DNA of 64,000 nt, from NCBI GenBank assembly GCA_027943335.1, contig BSBK01001301.1, positions 310,001 through 374,000 of the forward strand. The letters run 5' to 3'. Shown here in pieces: positions 1 through 11,532 of the stretch. Numbering within the stretch: position 1 is the stretch's first letter; every line of letters starts with the position of its first letter. A program made the translations under genes and the position numbers. The DNA comes from Chamaecyparis obtusa (taxonomy: Eukaryota; Streptophyta; Pinopsida; Cupressales; Cupressaceae). The notes under the pieces are model-generated. The model ran no database searches. It saw nothing but the letters and a program-made list of their open reading frames with translations, and was not told where the DNA came from.

Positions 1-702
1 ACTTTGTACTAATTATTACCATCAAATATCGCAGACCCTGAAGGATTTTACAGGTGAAATGCAATTCAATGAGTGAAGGCTTGAAAACATTAAAATAAAA
101 AATTACACGGACCATTTATTGGTCAATGAAAATTTGATTCGACGCAGTATAAACAAAATAATCTCTTAAGAAGAAAAAACTGTCGTGAAATTACTCCAAA
201 AATTCTAACCCCGGAGAAAAACCCACCTCAAATTTCGTTGATCAAAATAGACTGCAGCATCCCCACAACTTTTCAGAGTTTACGAGTGATTCTCCCACAC
301 ATTCAAACATGGATAGCATTTTCTTTAACTGGGACTTCTAATTCAATAATCCATGCCCGTTTACCCTCTATTTTTAGAAAATAAGGAATTCAAATATTTA
401 AAAATCAAACAACGGGTAAGGCCAACTTAGTAGCATTTTGGTCAGGATTTGAAAAATATATTTATTCTATCTAGTTTTGAAGACTAGAAGTCTTGGTGTA
501 TTTTTTTGTCCTTACTCATAGATATCTGAAAATTTGCCTAGATTTTCAAATTTTTATTGTAGTCAAGCATTTATTGCAGTTTGAAATTTTGATGCCTTCA
601 TCTTTCCTATTGTTAATAAGAATTTTCTTCTGCCTATATTGTATGGTTTGGAGTGATTTTAGTGTTGGTTTGATTTTGTATTGTCCCTTTAGGGTTCTGA
701 AA

Positions 703-1591
703 GGGCCCATTTGGGTGCTAGAATTAAAGCCCATATTTTGGAATTAGATTTTCGGATAATGTCAATTCCATGTTTGTGTCCATCCAAAAAATTGGAATTG
801 GAATATCAAAATTCCAATTTTGCCCTCAAAATGGGCATTTCATCTTCCACTCAAATAGGTGGAATTGGAATTTCGAATTCCAATTCCAATTTTTATAAAA
901 CCAAATTTAATATTTCATGGGATCTGTGACTACAAGGATGTATATTATATTGCTATAAGGATGTATATATATACATGTGTGTATATATACACATGTTTGT
1001 ATATAAATACATGTGTGTATATACATGTGTATATATACACACACGTGTGTATATGTGTATATATACACAAATGTGTGTATATGTATATACACAAATGTGT
1101 GTATATGTATATACACACATGTGTGTATATATACATGTGTGTGTATATGTACACACATGTGTGTATATATACATGTGTGTGTATATGTACACACATGTGT
1201 GTATATGTGTGTATGTGTGTGTATACACACGCATACACACATGTGTATGTGTGTATATATACACATGTGCATATGTGTATACATTTATGTATATACACAC
1301 ATGTATACACATATACACACGTGTGCATGTGTATATATACACATGTGTGCATATGTGTATATATACACACATGTATGTGTGTATATATACAGACATACAC
1401 ACATCATATTTAAAGAAATTAAAATAAAGAATTAAAATTCCTTATGCATCTTCTTAGTCATCTTCCAAGTGAACCAAACAGGTCAGCCCATATTCCGGAA
1501 ATCATTTTCAAGATTTGTATCTTCCAGAATTGCAGCATCTTCCAGAATTGACTGGAATTGGCATTTGGTATTCCAACACCCAAACTGGCCC
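703..1591. mobile_element. MITE-like element with terminal inverted repeats (left arm)
   Basis: The ends are imperfect inverted repeats: GGGCCCATTTGGGTGCTAGA at the left, and a right end whose complement begins GGGCCAGTTTGGGTGTTGGA. The termini (GGGCC..GTTTGG) resemble plant Tourist/PIF-Harbinger-type MITEs. Flanks show AAA on both sides, a possible 3-bp duplication. Subterminal AATTCCAATTCC repeats can pair with each other. The middle is almost entirely a TG/TA repeat. There is no transposase, so the element would be non-autonomous. The family assignment is inference. Confidence 0.55.
959..1403. repeat. TG/TA alternating purine-pyrimidine tract (left arm)
   Basis: About 445 bp made almost wholly of TGTGTA, TATATA and CACATG words, so purine and pyrimidine alternate nearly throughout. 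The sequence is largely self-complementary, which leaves all six frames open and makes spurious 120-180-residue ORFs rich in Cys, Tyr, His, Ile and Val. Such tracts can form Z-DNA or cruciforms. They are not coding. Confidence 0.9.
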
Positions 1592-1764
1592 AAAAGGAAG
1601 TTTGTAAGGTGATCTGTTAGAAGTCTATTGTCAATGAATAATGGATCTGTCCCATCCTCTGCCCCTCCCCTTTAGCCCAATGCTTTCTAGATATTTGTTG
1701 CTGAGGTGTTACATATTTCTCTTATTGAGATAAAAATTTCAAAACTGTGCTGCATTGAGATCAA

Positions 1765-2373
1765 ATTTTGGTATCTGGATCAACATATGATCCCATGCTG
1801 ATGAATGTAGACATGAGATAAATAGCATATCCAGATTAGGTCTTTCTCCAGCAGGAAATGTGGGCATTTCCTCCTATCCACTTCCTCCTAATATGATATC
1901 CAAGGGGTGGCCTTATGACAATCAAATCCTCAATGGATCTGGAAGAAAACTTGTCTAGCCTAAACATACATCTGCTCCTTCCATGGCTTCTTCCAGCATT
2001 GAGGAGTTTCGAAGGTTGGAACCCAAACAGTTTTTGGCCCAGTACAATCCTACTCCTGATTTTAGTTAGCTTGGTGTGTAGATATGACAACACTAGCACC
2101 CTCTTATGAAGTAGCCATGAATGATCAACTGGGCACCACCATAGTTGTTCAGACTGATTGTGGGCTTAGTAACCCATGTTGGCCTACACAGCTGCCAAAG
2201 CTCTATGAAATGGGCCATGTATAAGAGTGCAATTCAGCAGATCAAGAAACAAATGATATTCATTTTTCTTCACCTATTAATTATGAGTCATAAGGCAACT
2301 TGATATTGATCTCTTAGATTCCTCTCTAGTGGATGCTGAATGCATCAGTCACCCAGTCACGGAATGGAACTGA
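1765..2373 (+). pseudogene. Fragment of an unidentified gene (left-arm copy)
   Basis: A protein-like reading path runs on the plus strand and ends at a TGA after a Trp-Asn at 2371-2373. Readable blocks include PLPPNMISKGWPYDNQ near 1873-1920, SSIEEFRRLEPKQFLAQYNP near 1994-2053 and, after a 2-nt frame slip near 2086, MNDQLGTTIV. The left copy has a TAG where the right copy has CAG (before PKHTS near 1960), and another TAG where the right copy has CAG (before LGV near 2069). The composition (Ser, Gln, Pro and Asn rich, with an acidic tail) would fit a regulatory protein C-terminus, but I do not recognise the gene. Stops and frame changes make it a pseudogene. Confidence 0.4.
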
Positions 2374-3568
2374 TAACTAAGGAATAGTAGGTACTCATTT
2401 GTACAAAGCAGCTATAGTGATGCTTGTGTGGAAGGAAAGAAATCAAATCAGAAATCAATTAATTTGTCATCATGGACATGTACTAAACTAGTAATATTTC
2501 ATAGAAAATGCATGGTCCTGAGGTAGGCTTGATATTGTACATTGTGTTTAGAAAGTCCACAAGTGTCAATTTTTTATTGCAATCAATGAAGGGTTCAATT
2601 CATTACAAGGCTAGCAACTCAAGAGATACTGAAGTTTCATTTCTTTTTACGAGCATTGTTTAGTTCCTTCTTGCTAACACCAAGTCTATACAATATGAAT
2701 AAACACATGTATACTCTATTGAATATAACATTCGTCTTCATTCAACATCATGATTCATTGCCATATTGGTCACTTGTGTTTAGAGGTGTCATGGAAAGAA
2801 AATTTATATATAACATGCACTTAGCAATGAAGAAACATAATTTCATTTCCATATGCTAATTTCATTTCTTTGGAATTCTATGTTTTCACTGTTTGTTTGC
2901 TTTTTTAAAATTTTGGTTTTTCATTAAATTGTGAGAGAAAATTTCAATGAAGTTTTCCGCGAAACCAATGCTTTTTGTAAAACTTCCCAAAACTTCTTTG
3001 CTCTTGTATATTTTTGAGTAAATTGAAATGATTGGCTCTGGGAAAATTTTCTCACAATTTGAATGATTTGGCATGATTTACAATGACAGAAAATTGTGAG
3101 CCTTTATCTAATTTGTTTCTTTGTCGTGTGTTAGTTATTGAAAGTAGAGTAAAATGTTTACTAAATTGTTTTGAAACTAAGTTACCGATTCGGGTGCGGA
3201 TTCGGATGCGGATGCGTGTGTGTATATATAATATATATAATTATATATGATATATGATATATGAGATATGCAAAGAAGTGCAGTAAATATGATATATGAT
3301 AATTTACTGCTAGTGCTAACTACTTATGGCACCGCACGTTGTTATTTGCGTAAACTCTCGGTGTCACTGCGCTAAAAGAAACACTTAAATTTTGCGACTC
3401 GAACATAATTCCTTGTCACTGTAAGACTGAGACACTAACTCTGTATGCATTAAATTGGTAGGAATCAAGATCGATGTAACTCTTAACCCAGCAGATTCTA
3501 TTTAATAGAAACTATGAAAATTAATATTTAAGTTTCTCCTCCCTTTCTTGACTCCATAGCTCGATGAA

Positions 3569-3692
3569 TTTCAATCACCAACTGATTGCCATGTAACTCG
3601 GCTACATCTTTGTAATCCACTTACTTGAAATCCACATTTTGTTTTGTATCAATCACCAACTGATTGCCATGCAACTCGGCTACATCTTTGGG
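3569..3692. repeat. Two tandem copies of a ~40-bp motif, ~79-bp period
   Basis: The motif CAATCACCAACTGATTGCCA is followed by a near-identical ACTCGGCTACATCTTTG in both units. The same pair occurs inverted in the right arm near 9430-9550, so the duplication predates the arms. Confidence 0.7.
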
Positions 3693-4637
3693 CTTGAGAG
3701 TGTTTCAAAAACTTATATTGCTATAGTTGAGATAACTGGGAACTTGGATGCTTAAAACACTGAGGATTAAAGCTTTTCTTGGTATCCACCATCTACGTGG
3801 TTTTCTCTTAAATGCATTCCAGTTACCTGATAAGATAAGGCACATAAAATAAAAAAGCCTTAATGACATCCCACTCAATTTCATGGCATGCAACGCAAGT
3901 GTCAAAATTTTAGGTTGCTCATCTACCATTGAAGTCAGAAAGTGCTTCTAACATAGCAGCAGCAAGAGGATGCTTTCAATACAATACCATGTAATCTTTA
4001 TATCTTTATCTTTCTAATCTGTTGAGCCATGAACTACATTCATAAAGTGAGTTCTTAATTCTCTTATAAATGTTGATTTTAGGAAGGTAATTTGTGATTG
4101 TGATATAATTATTATTATGAATGTGATGGTTTAAAACGTGCATATTATTATGGTGATATAATTATGTTGAGTTGGTTTCATAATATGTTGATTTAAGATT
4201 GTCCACTACGAAACATATTATTGAGTGACTTGTGATGTGATTCATAAATGATGCATTTATTTATGAAATTGTGATTGGAAACTTTAATGTTAACATTGAA
4301 ATAAGTAAATTATAAAAAAAAATTAAACACTAACCAAAAAATGCAAGGGACACAAGACATACCTTAAAGAATGGCCATGGCCTATTGACCATTCTCTAAG
4401 CTGTCAAAAAAACACACGACTTCAAGGAATGACCATGGCCAATGGACATTCCCTTCAGTCTTTGAAGGGGTTTTTAACCCCTTCCAAAATTTTTTTATTT
4501 TATTAACCATCGTATTTTTACATGTTACGAAAACTATTAGATCAATGTTTGATCAAAATAGTACTGTAGAAATGAAAAATGAGCAGTCACATCCTTTGTT
4601 ACTTTGAATCCATACGAGAAAATTCATTCGTATGTTT

Positions 4638-4970
4638 GAACTTTCTATAATGGTGAAAAATAAATAGCTGAAAATGCTGCTGGGAACTCAGAGGATCCTT
4701 CGTTATCAAATACTTGGCAACCCACCTCTTCCAAGAGACGCATGCTGATAATCCACAACAAGATTCAATATTTTGTTCATTGAGGTCACCAAGATGGGTT
4801 GTGAGCTTCCATAATGGTGAAAACAAGTAGCTGGAAAAGCTGCTTAGGACTGTAGGGATCCATGTTATCAAATACTTGGCAATCTAATTCTTCCAAGAGC
4901 AACACGTTGATAAATCCACAACAAAATTCAATATTTTGTGTGCAGTGAGATCACTGAAAGGTGTGAATTT
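4638..4970. repeat. Diverged tandem duplication, ~165-bp unit
   Basis: Two adjacent units share TATCAAATACTTGGCAA, CTTCCAAGAG, TCCACAACAA and TTCAATATTTTGT in the same order. The units start near 4638 (CTATAATGGTGAAAA) and 4803 (CCATAATGGTGAAAA). No reading frame is maintained. Confidence 0.65.
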
Positions 4971-5100
4971 TGTGTAAACCCTGCATCCAATCATTATCAA
5001 ATCAGCTATAAATCAATTACCATAATGCCATTAATACAGTAAAATTATATAGATAATGTAGGTAAATCTAACATCTATCTAGAAAATTAAATTTAGGATC

Positions 5101-5806
5101 CTAATAGGCTCGGAAAGGCAGAAAACTGTTGCAACCTCCTTGGACTACAATTTCATTTTAAGATTCAAAAGAGCAATGCAATGAAATTCATACACGAAAC
5201 ATATAGAACAAGAGATGGTAAAAAATAGAAGTCATCAAAACAATTTAAAATGTTAAGAAACATGTACATACCAAGTCTCTTTTTTCTATTCTTTCCAACA
5301 ACACCAAGTGCATCAACTTCAATGATTTCAGCCTCTATTATTTCAGCCCACACACAATCCTGATAGCTACAAATTCTCTGGAATGTTAGTTAACATTTCA
5401 CTAGTACTTAAAATCAAAGATACGTACATTGGAACATAATGACTTGAACATGTTTGTGATTTAAAATAATGGTACAACTTAATAAATTTGTAAAACATAA
5501 AAATGAGAGAAATTTAAAAAGGCAAAAAAACTACAAGCATAAAACTTACCTTTTAGCATTTTTCTGAGAATCTTATCTGCAAGAACACAAAAATAAGTAC
5601 ATGTCAATCTATTAGAAATGAAAACATATCAAAACAATCTTAAAATTAAGATAAAAATGGCCTTTGGAAGAATGCAAATCAATGAATATAGAGATAAGAC
5701 TACCATGAGTTGGGGCATATCATGATCATTAGAGAAAACAACATGAGCAGTCAAATGAAGTATAGCATTATCATATAATGCAAGTGATGAAGAGAAATGA
5801 ACATTC
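5101..5806 (-). pseudogene. Four phase-compatible exon-like blocks of an unidentified gene
   Basis: On the minus strand there are four blocks with splice-like borders. 5806-5704 (103 nt) ends in phase 0 before GTAGTC and reads ...ALYDNAILHLTAHVVFSNDH.... 5576-5550 (27 nt) is preceded by GTTCTTGCAG and followed by GTAAGT. 5360-5272 (89 nt) follows TATCAG, reads DCVWAEIIEAEIIEVD then VVGKNRKKRL, and is followed by GTATGT. 5144-5101 (44 nt) follows TTGTAG, completes the split codon and ends in TAG. The phases agree from block to block. The 27-nt block carries a TAA in that frame, so this is a pseudogene, a wrongly drawn model, or an alternatively spliced fragment. I do not recognise the protein. 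No start or upstream exons were found. Confidence 0.42.
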
Positions 5807-6457
5807 CTGGAATCATATCACAAGCAAGCATGGGAGTAATCATAAGGGTTGAACATGATTAGGAATATTGTATAATATATCAACTTTTCAGAAGTTGGGA
5901 ATGACATGTAACCAAATTCTGAAAGTAATTGTGAAAAAATGTTGAACGGTCATATGGATAAGAAGTCATCATTAGTCCATAATGATTCCGATACAATTCT
6001 CAATGAAGAATTGGACAATATAATACGTGGAATTTGAATAGTAGAATATGCATACAAAATAAAAATGCTTGAACAGAACGGTTGACTGAATTCCAGACAA
6101 ATTTTAACCTACTTAACCTGAGAGGCATTGATTTTGGTCTATTTGGTTATGAGCGTGTTTGGAATATTCTACATGGTCATCCGAGAATTATACACTACAA
6201 AAACTTATGGTCAATTTTTCTTTGCAGCACAATTATCAAAAAAATAATGTAAAAGAAAACCTGGATTCAGAATTGCTATTAAAAAATGTTCCAAGCTAAT
6301 TGTGTATTTTTTAATTTGTTTTCTAGTGTACATATCACATTAGTCCAGAATGCTTGTAAAAATAAAACCAAAACCTGGAGCAAGACATAGAAGGTGGCAG
6401 GATTTTCTTATTACATATTTAAGACAATGAAAACAATGTTATTGATTCCTTGATCAG

Positions 6458-6531
6458 GTCTCAACAATTCAACCGCCAACAAAGGAGGAGATACTGAACA
6501 AGATCATCAAGGATCTTGGAAGGGCTATAAG
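6458..6531 (+). pseudogene. Isolated exon-like block, unidentified
   Basis: 74 nt between an acceptor-like CTTGATCAG and a donor-like GTACAG. It encodes VSTIQPPTKEEILNKIIKDL and a few more residues in one open frame, a protein-like, helix-prone composition. It is on the strand opposite to the blocks at 5101-5806, so it would belong to another gene. No neighbouring exon was found, and chance cannot be excluded. Confidence 0.3.
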
Positions 6532-6879
6532 GTACAGGTGGCAATAATAAAGGGTTTTAAAAATAATTACATTTGCCTTTGAAAATAGACTCGAAAATGA
6601 GAAAAAGAGAGATGCAGGAAGGACAACACAGACATGCATTTGAAATGTGTCACGTATACAGTTCACGCAAGTAAGATAGACATAAAAATAAGGGCCAAAA
6701 ATCTAGAAGAGAATCCAGGTGTATGTGATATAAGAATTAAAAATGGTGTCGTTTTGTATTTTTTCATTATAATTGAGAGACAAGAAACTTTGTTATCAAG
6801 CCATTATTCTTGGTTTTATGCATCTGAACATTTTGATTCCCTGTTTTTCATTCTTTTAATGTGTAAAAAGGGTACCTAG

Positions 6880-9060
6880 ATTCCAAAAGACAATGTGCTA
6901 TAAAAGCAAACGTGATAGGTATGCAATATTCTAATTGTTAGTTCCTGCCCAGAACTATAGTAGAGGGCATTTTTAAACAGCGATTAGTATGTGCTCAAAC
7001 AATCAATTGGAATTCAATTTTCTTCTAATATTGTTCTTTTTTTGTTAGTTGTGTCAATTAAGCTCCACGGTTTTTAGGCATATATTGATTGTGTGTTTTT
7101 TTGATACTGTGATTGGGTTTTGATTTGAGTCTGGAAATTGTCGGAGGCTCTGTACTTTGTAGCCATTATGAGGTGGTGCAGAGCACCTAAGGTTTGGAAG
7201 ACTACCAAGGGGGTCACTTGGTTGACCTTGAGTAAATGAAGAGACTAAAGACTACAAGGACCTACAAGGTCTCAACACATTGTAATTTGGGCCATGAGTG
7301 CCTATGAAATGAAATGAAATACAACATTGCCATGATATGTAATACAAAGTTGCCATGATAAGGTGAATAGCCCTACAAGGGTCACCATGTAATGGGAAAT
7401 GAGATTTAGAGTCTTTGAAAGGTTTAAAGGGTAGAAGTTGAGTTTGTTGAAGTGTTTTGTGTTTAAAGGTCAATAAAAAGACCATTCTTAATGTGATGGG
7501 GGACATTGGGCATAGAGTTGTCGAGTTGACAACTTTGACAACATTTTTTTTTTACAACTTTGTAATGGGACAGTAGGTTGTAACTATTTCCATTCAGTTA
7601 GGAGGGTAGTTAAGGTAGGCTCTCAGTTATGGGAGAAAAGGGAGGTTATTCACAATGAGTGCAACCCGATGGCAAGGGTGGATGTGTAAAAGAAAGAAAA
7701 GTTTGATGTAAATAAATGGGATTTTCTACAATCTGTCATAGTACAGAGATAAATCTGATGTTTCTAAACAACTACTGTGATTGTTTTGGATGGTGATTAG
7801 GAGTTTGAACATTGGGTCATGGAATCTCCTTCATGTTTTGTATGGTACTAGTGTATTTCTTGAAGTTTTAAGACAGAAACAATGCTTGTGTTTGCTGACT
7901 GTTCCTAGTCTGTATTCTTGGAAAGTTTGGTAGCATCTAGTGTGTCTTTGAGCAACTCTCGACTCCTCCCTCTTAAGTGTTTAATGTGGATTGGGAAATG
8001 AGTTTAGGAGCTTGTTCTATAGTTCTCCTTATCCGTTTGATTGCAGGGATGGTTGACCAAATACAGTCCAAAATGAGCCACTATTTGTCAAATTTGAAGA
8101 TTGAGGCTATAACTGTCTCAGAAATACAGTCCTAATGCAGGGGCAATATCTCCAAAATGAACCGTCATATTTGGTTGAATTTGGGATATGTTTTTCATAG
8201 CCAAATTGTGATGGGTCTCACTGGAGCGATTGAAGAGAAATTGTCAGGTGAAAAAGTTACGATCCATTGACTACAGGTCTATATAAAAGGATAGTGACAG
8301 TGTAGTTTGAGTTGAGTTTTCTTCATGCATGTGTCAAGGGAGTTGTGTGAAGGAGGTAGGGGTTTGGAATGGTATATTTGTGTGTCCCCAAGGTATTTTA
8401 GGATGGTTACGGGGTGTGTGGAAAGAGTCTCAGTGCCTATGAGTGGAAAGAACACTTTGTTTGTGCTTATTATGTGATTGCTCAGAGTCAGTGCTTGACT
8501 GTCAAAAGTTGACAGTGTATCACTTCTCAAAGTTTATGTTAAGGAGTGTGTGTGAGAACCCTGAGTGGAAAGAACACTTTGTTTGTGTTTATTCTATGAT
8601 TGCTCAGAGTCAGTGATTGACTGTCAAAAGTTGACAGTGTACCACTTCTCAAAGTTTGTGTTAAGGAGTGTGTGTGAGAACCCTGAGTGTGTAGAGGGGG
8701 TTGCAAATTTTTGTTTAATAGTCCATTAAGGCTTAGGAAGTGAAGAGTCTTGGTGCTCATGAGTGGGATCCAAGGTAGAGTGGCTTAAGGGTATGGAGCC
8801 TAGTGGTAGATGAGTTTTTGAGTTAACCATTGATAAGTCTAAAAAGTGGGTTGGGTCTATGGAATTGATCCATCCATGCTTGAGGGAACTTTGAATGATA
8901 TTGCAAGACCATGGAGTGATTTGGAGCCTCCTTTGAAGTTTGAAGGTTAAATCCACTAGTCTCCCTATCATGAGGCAAGAGGGTAATATTGACGCAATAA
9001 TACCTTGTTACAGACTGTCAGAGGCTCCTGCAAATGTTACAAGAAAGGGGAAGGTGCAAA
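6880..9060. other. Spacer segment with LTR-like, related repeat sequence
   Basis: No gene is seen. Short blocks recur near 57050-57430: GGTGGTGCAG(G)AGCACCTA at about 7172 and 57053, and paired TTGTC/GACAA with ACAACTTTGTAA near 7515-7570 and 57385-57430. TGTC(G/A)GAGGCTC occurs at 7139 and 9016. This suggests relics of one repeat family, possibly LTRs, but no complete LTR could be delimited. Confidence 0.3.
8441..8684. repeat. Tandem duplication, 2 x 122 bp
   Basis: Units 8441-8562 and 8563-8684 are directly adjacent and differ at only a few positions. Each starts GAGTGGAAAGAACACTTTGT and ends TGTGTGAGAACCCT. The next bases (GAGTG) begin a third unit that stops at once. The reading frames across them are chance. 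Confidence 0.92.
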
Positions 9061-10749
9061 AACCTATACAGGTTTGGACAGTTCACTACAAATGGCTCAA
9101 CAGATTAGAAAGATAAAGATATAAAGATTACATGGTATTGTATTGAAAGCATCCTCTTGCTGCTGCTATGTTAGAAGCTCTTTCTGACTTTAATGGTAGA
9201 TGAGCAACCTAAAATGTCGACACTTGCGTTGCATGCCATGAAATTGAGTGGGATGTCATTAAGGCTTTTTTATTTTATGTGCCTTATCTTATCAGGTTAC
9301 TGGAATGCACTTAAGAGAAAACCACGTACATGGTGGATACCAGGAAAAGCTTTAATCCTTAGTGTTTTAAGCATCCAAGTTCCCAGTTATCTCAACTATA
9401 GCAATATAAGTTTTTGAAACACTCTCAAGCCCAAAGATGTAGCCGAGTTGCGTGGCAATCAGTTGGTGATTGATACAAAACAAAATGTGGATTTCAAGTA
9501 AGTGGATTACAAAGATGTAGCCGAGTTGCATGGCAATCAGTTGGTGATTGAAATTCATCGAGCTATGGAGTCAAGAAAGGGAGGAGAAACTTAAATATTA
9601 ATTTTCATAGTTTCTATTAAATAGAATCTGCTGGGTTAAGAGTTACATCGATCTTGATTCCTACCAATTTAATGCATACAGAGTTAGTGTCTCAGTCTTA
9701 CAGTGACAAGGAATTATGTTCGAGTCACAAAATTTAAGTGTTTCTTTTAGCGCAGTGACACTGAGAGTTTAGGAAAATAACAACGTGCGGTGCCATAAGT
9801 AGTTAGCACTAGCAGTAAATTATCATATATCAGATTTACTGCAATTCTTTGCATATATCATATATCATATATCATATATAATTATATATATTATATATAC
9901 ACACACGCATCCGCATCCGAATCCGCACCCGAATCGGTAACTTAGTTTCAAAACAATTTAGTAAACATTTTACTCTACTTTCAATAACTAACACATGATA
10001 AAGAAACAAATTAGATAAAGGCTCACAATTTTTTGTCATTGTAAATCATGCCAAATCATTCAAATTGTGAGAAAATTTTCCCAGAGCCAATCATTTCAAT
10101 TTGCTCAAAAATATACAAGAGCAAAGAAGTTTTGGGAAGTTTTACAAAAAGCATTGGTTTCACGGAAAACTTCATTGAAATTTTCTCTCACAATTTAATG
10201 AACAACCAAAATTTTAAAAAAGCAAACAAACAGTGAAAACATAGAATTCCAAAGAAATGAAATTAGCATATGGAAATGAAATTATGTTTCTTCATTGCTA
10301 AGTGCATGTTATATAGAAATTTTCTTTCCATGACACCTCTAAACACAAGTGACCAATATGGCAATGAATCATGATGTTGAATGAAGACGGATGTTAAATT
10401 CAATAGAGTATACATATGTTTATTCATATTGTATAGACTTGGTGTCAGCAAGAAGGAACTAAACAATGCTCGTAAAAAGAAATGAAACTTCAGTATCTCT
10501 TGAGTTGCTAGCCTTGTAATGCATTGAACCCTTCATTGATTGCAATAAAAAATTGACACTTGTGGACTTGCTAAACATAATGTACAATATCAAGCCTACC
10601 TCAGGACCTTGCATTTTCTATGAAATATTACTAGTTTAGTACATGTCCATGATGACAAATTAATTGATTTTTGATTTTGATTCCTTTCCTTCCACACAAG
10701 CATCACTATAGCTGCTTTGTACAAATGAGTACCTAATATTCCTTAGTTA

Positions 10750-11366
10750 TCAGTTCCATTCCGTGACTGGGTGACTGATGCATTCAGCATCCACTAGAGA
10801 GGAATCTAAGAGATCAATATCAAAGTGCCCGTATGACTCATAATTAATAGGTGTAGAAAAATGAATATCATTTGTTTCTTGATTTGCTGAATTGCACTCT
10901 TCTACATGGCCCGTTTCACATAGCTTTGGCAGCTGTGTATGCCAACATGGGTTACTAAGCCCACAATCAATCTGAAAAACTATGGTGGTGCCCAGTTGAT
11001 CATTCATGGCTACTTCATAAAAGGGTGCTAGTGTTGTCATATCTACACACCAAGCTGACTAAAATCAGGAGTAGGATTGTACTGGGCCAAAAACTGTTTG
11101 GGTTCCAACCTTCAAAACTCCTCAATGCTGGAAGAAGCCATGAAAGGAGCAGATGTATGTTTAGGCTGGACAAGTTTTCTTCCAGATCCATTGGGGATTT
11201 GATTGTCATAAGGCCACCCCTTGGATATCATATTAGGAGGAAGCAGATAGGAGGAAATGCCCACATTTCCTACTGGAGAAAGACCTAATCCAGATATGCT
11301 ATTTATCTCATGTCTACATTCATCAGCATGGGATCATATGTTGATCCAGATACCAAAATTTGATCT
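10750..11366 (-). pseudogene. Fragment of the same unidentified gene (right-arm copy)
   Basis: Inverted copy of the fragment at 1765-2373. It keeps CAG at the two sites that are TAG in the left arm, but has TGA where the left arm has CGA (after SIEEF near 11113). The last 96 codons (11037-10750) are open to the terminal TGA and include LPKLCETGHVEECNS and FDIDLLDSSLVDAE. The left copy has stops in that stretch. The differing lesions show independent decay after the arms duplicated. Gene identity is unknown. Confidence 0.4.
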
Positions 11367-11532
11367 AAATGCAGCACGGTTTTGAAATTTTTATCTCAAT
11401 AAGAGAAATACGTAACACCTCAGCAACAAATATCTAGAAAGCATTGGGCTAAAGGGGAGGGACAGAGGATGGGACAGATCCATTATTCATTGACAATAGA
11501 CTTCTAACAAATCACCTTACAAACTTTTTTTT

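Larger units (their letters stand above)
1..4030 (+). repeat. Left arm of a ~4-kb inverted repeat
   Basis: Read 5' to 3', this segment matches the reverse complement of 9092-13039 along its whole length. Position 1 pairs with 13039 and 4030 with 9092; sampled blocks are roughly 95% identical, with indels mostly in the TG/TA repeat. The arm runs off the left window edge, so its outer end is unseen. The arms contain a MITE-like element, a gene fragment, a short ATATGAT-type repeat near 3220-3300 and a doubled ~40-bp motif near 3569-3692. No transposase or terminal motif at the inner end explains the inversion. Confidence 0.93.

Noticed and set aside
907..1435. Several 120-184-residue ORFs on both strands
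   Set aside because: They are the six open frames of a self-complementary TG/TA repeat, with only a few amino acids. The right-arm set (11689-12183) is the same artefact.
1836..2099. 87-residue minus-strand ORF present in both arms
   Set aside because: It is antisense to the better protein-like plus-strand frame of the gene fragment, and lacks any motif.
9193..9417. 74-residue ORF near the inner end of the right arm (pair at 3705-3929)
   Set aside because: Present in both arms only because they are duplicates. Low-complexity Leu/Ser-rich, with no motif or splice context.
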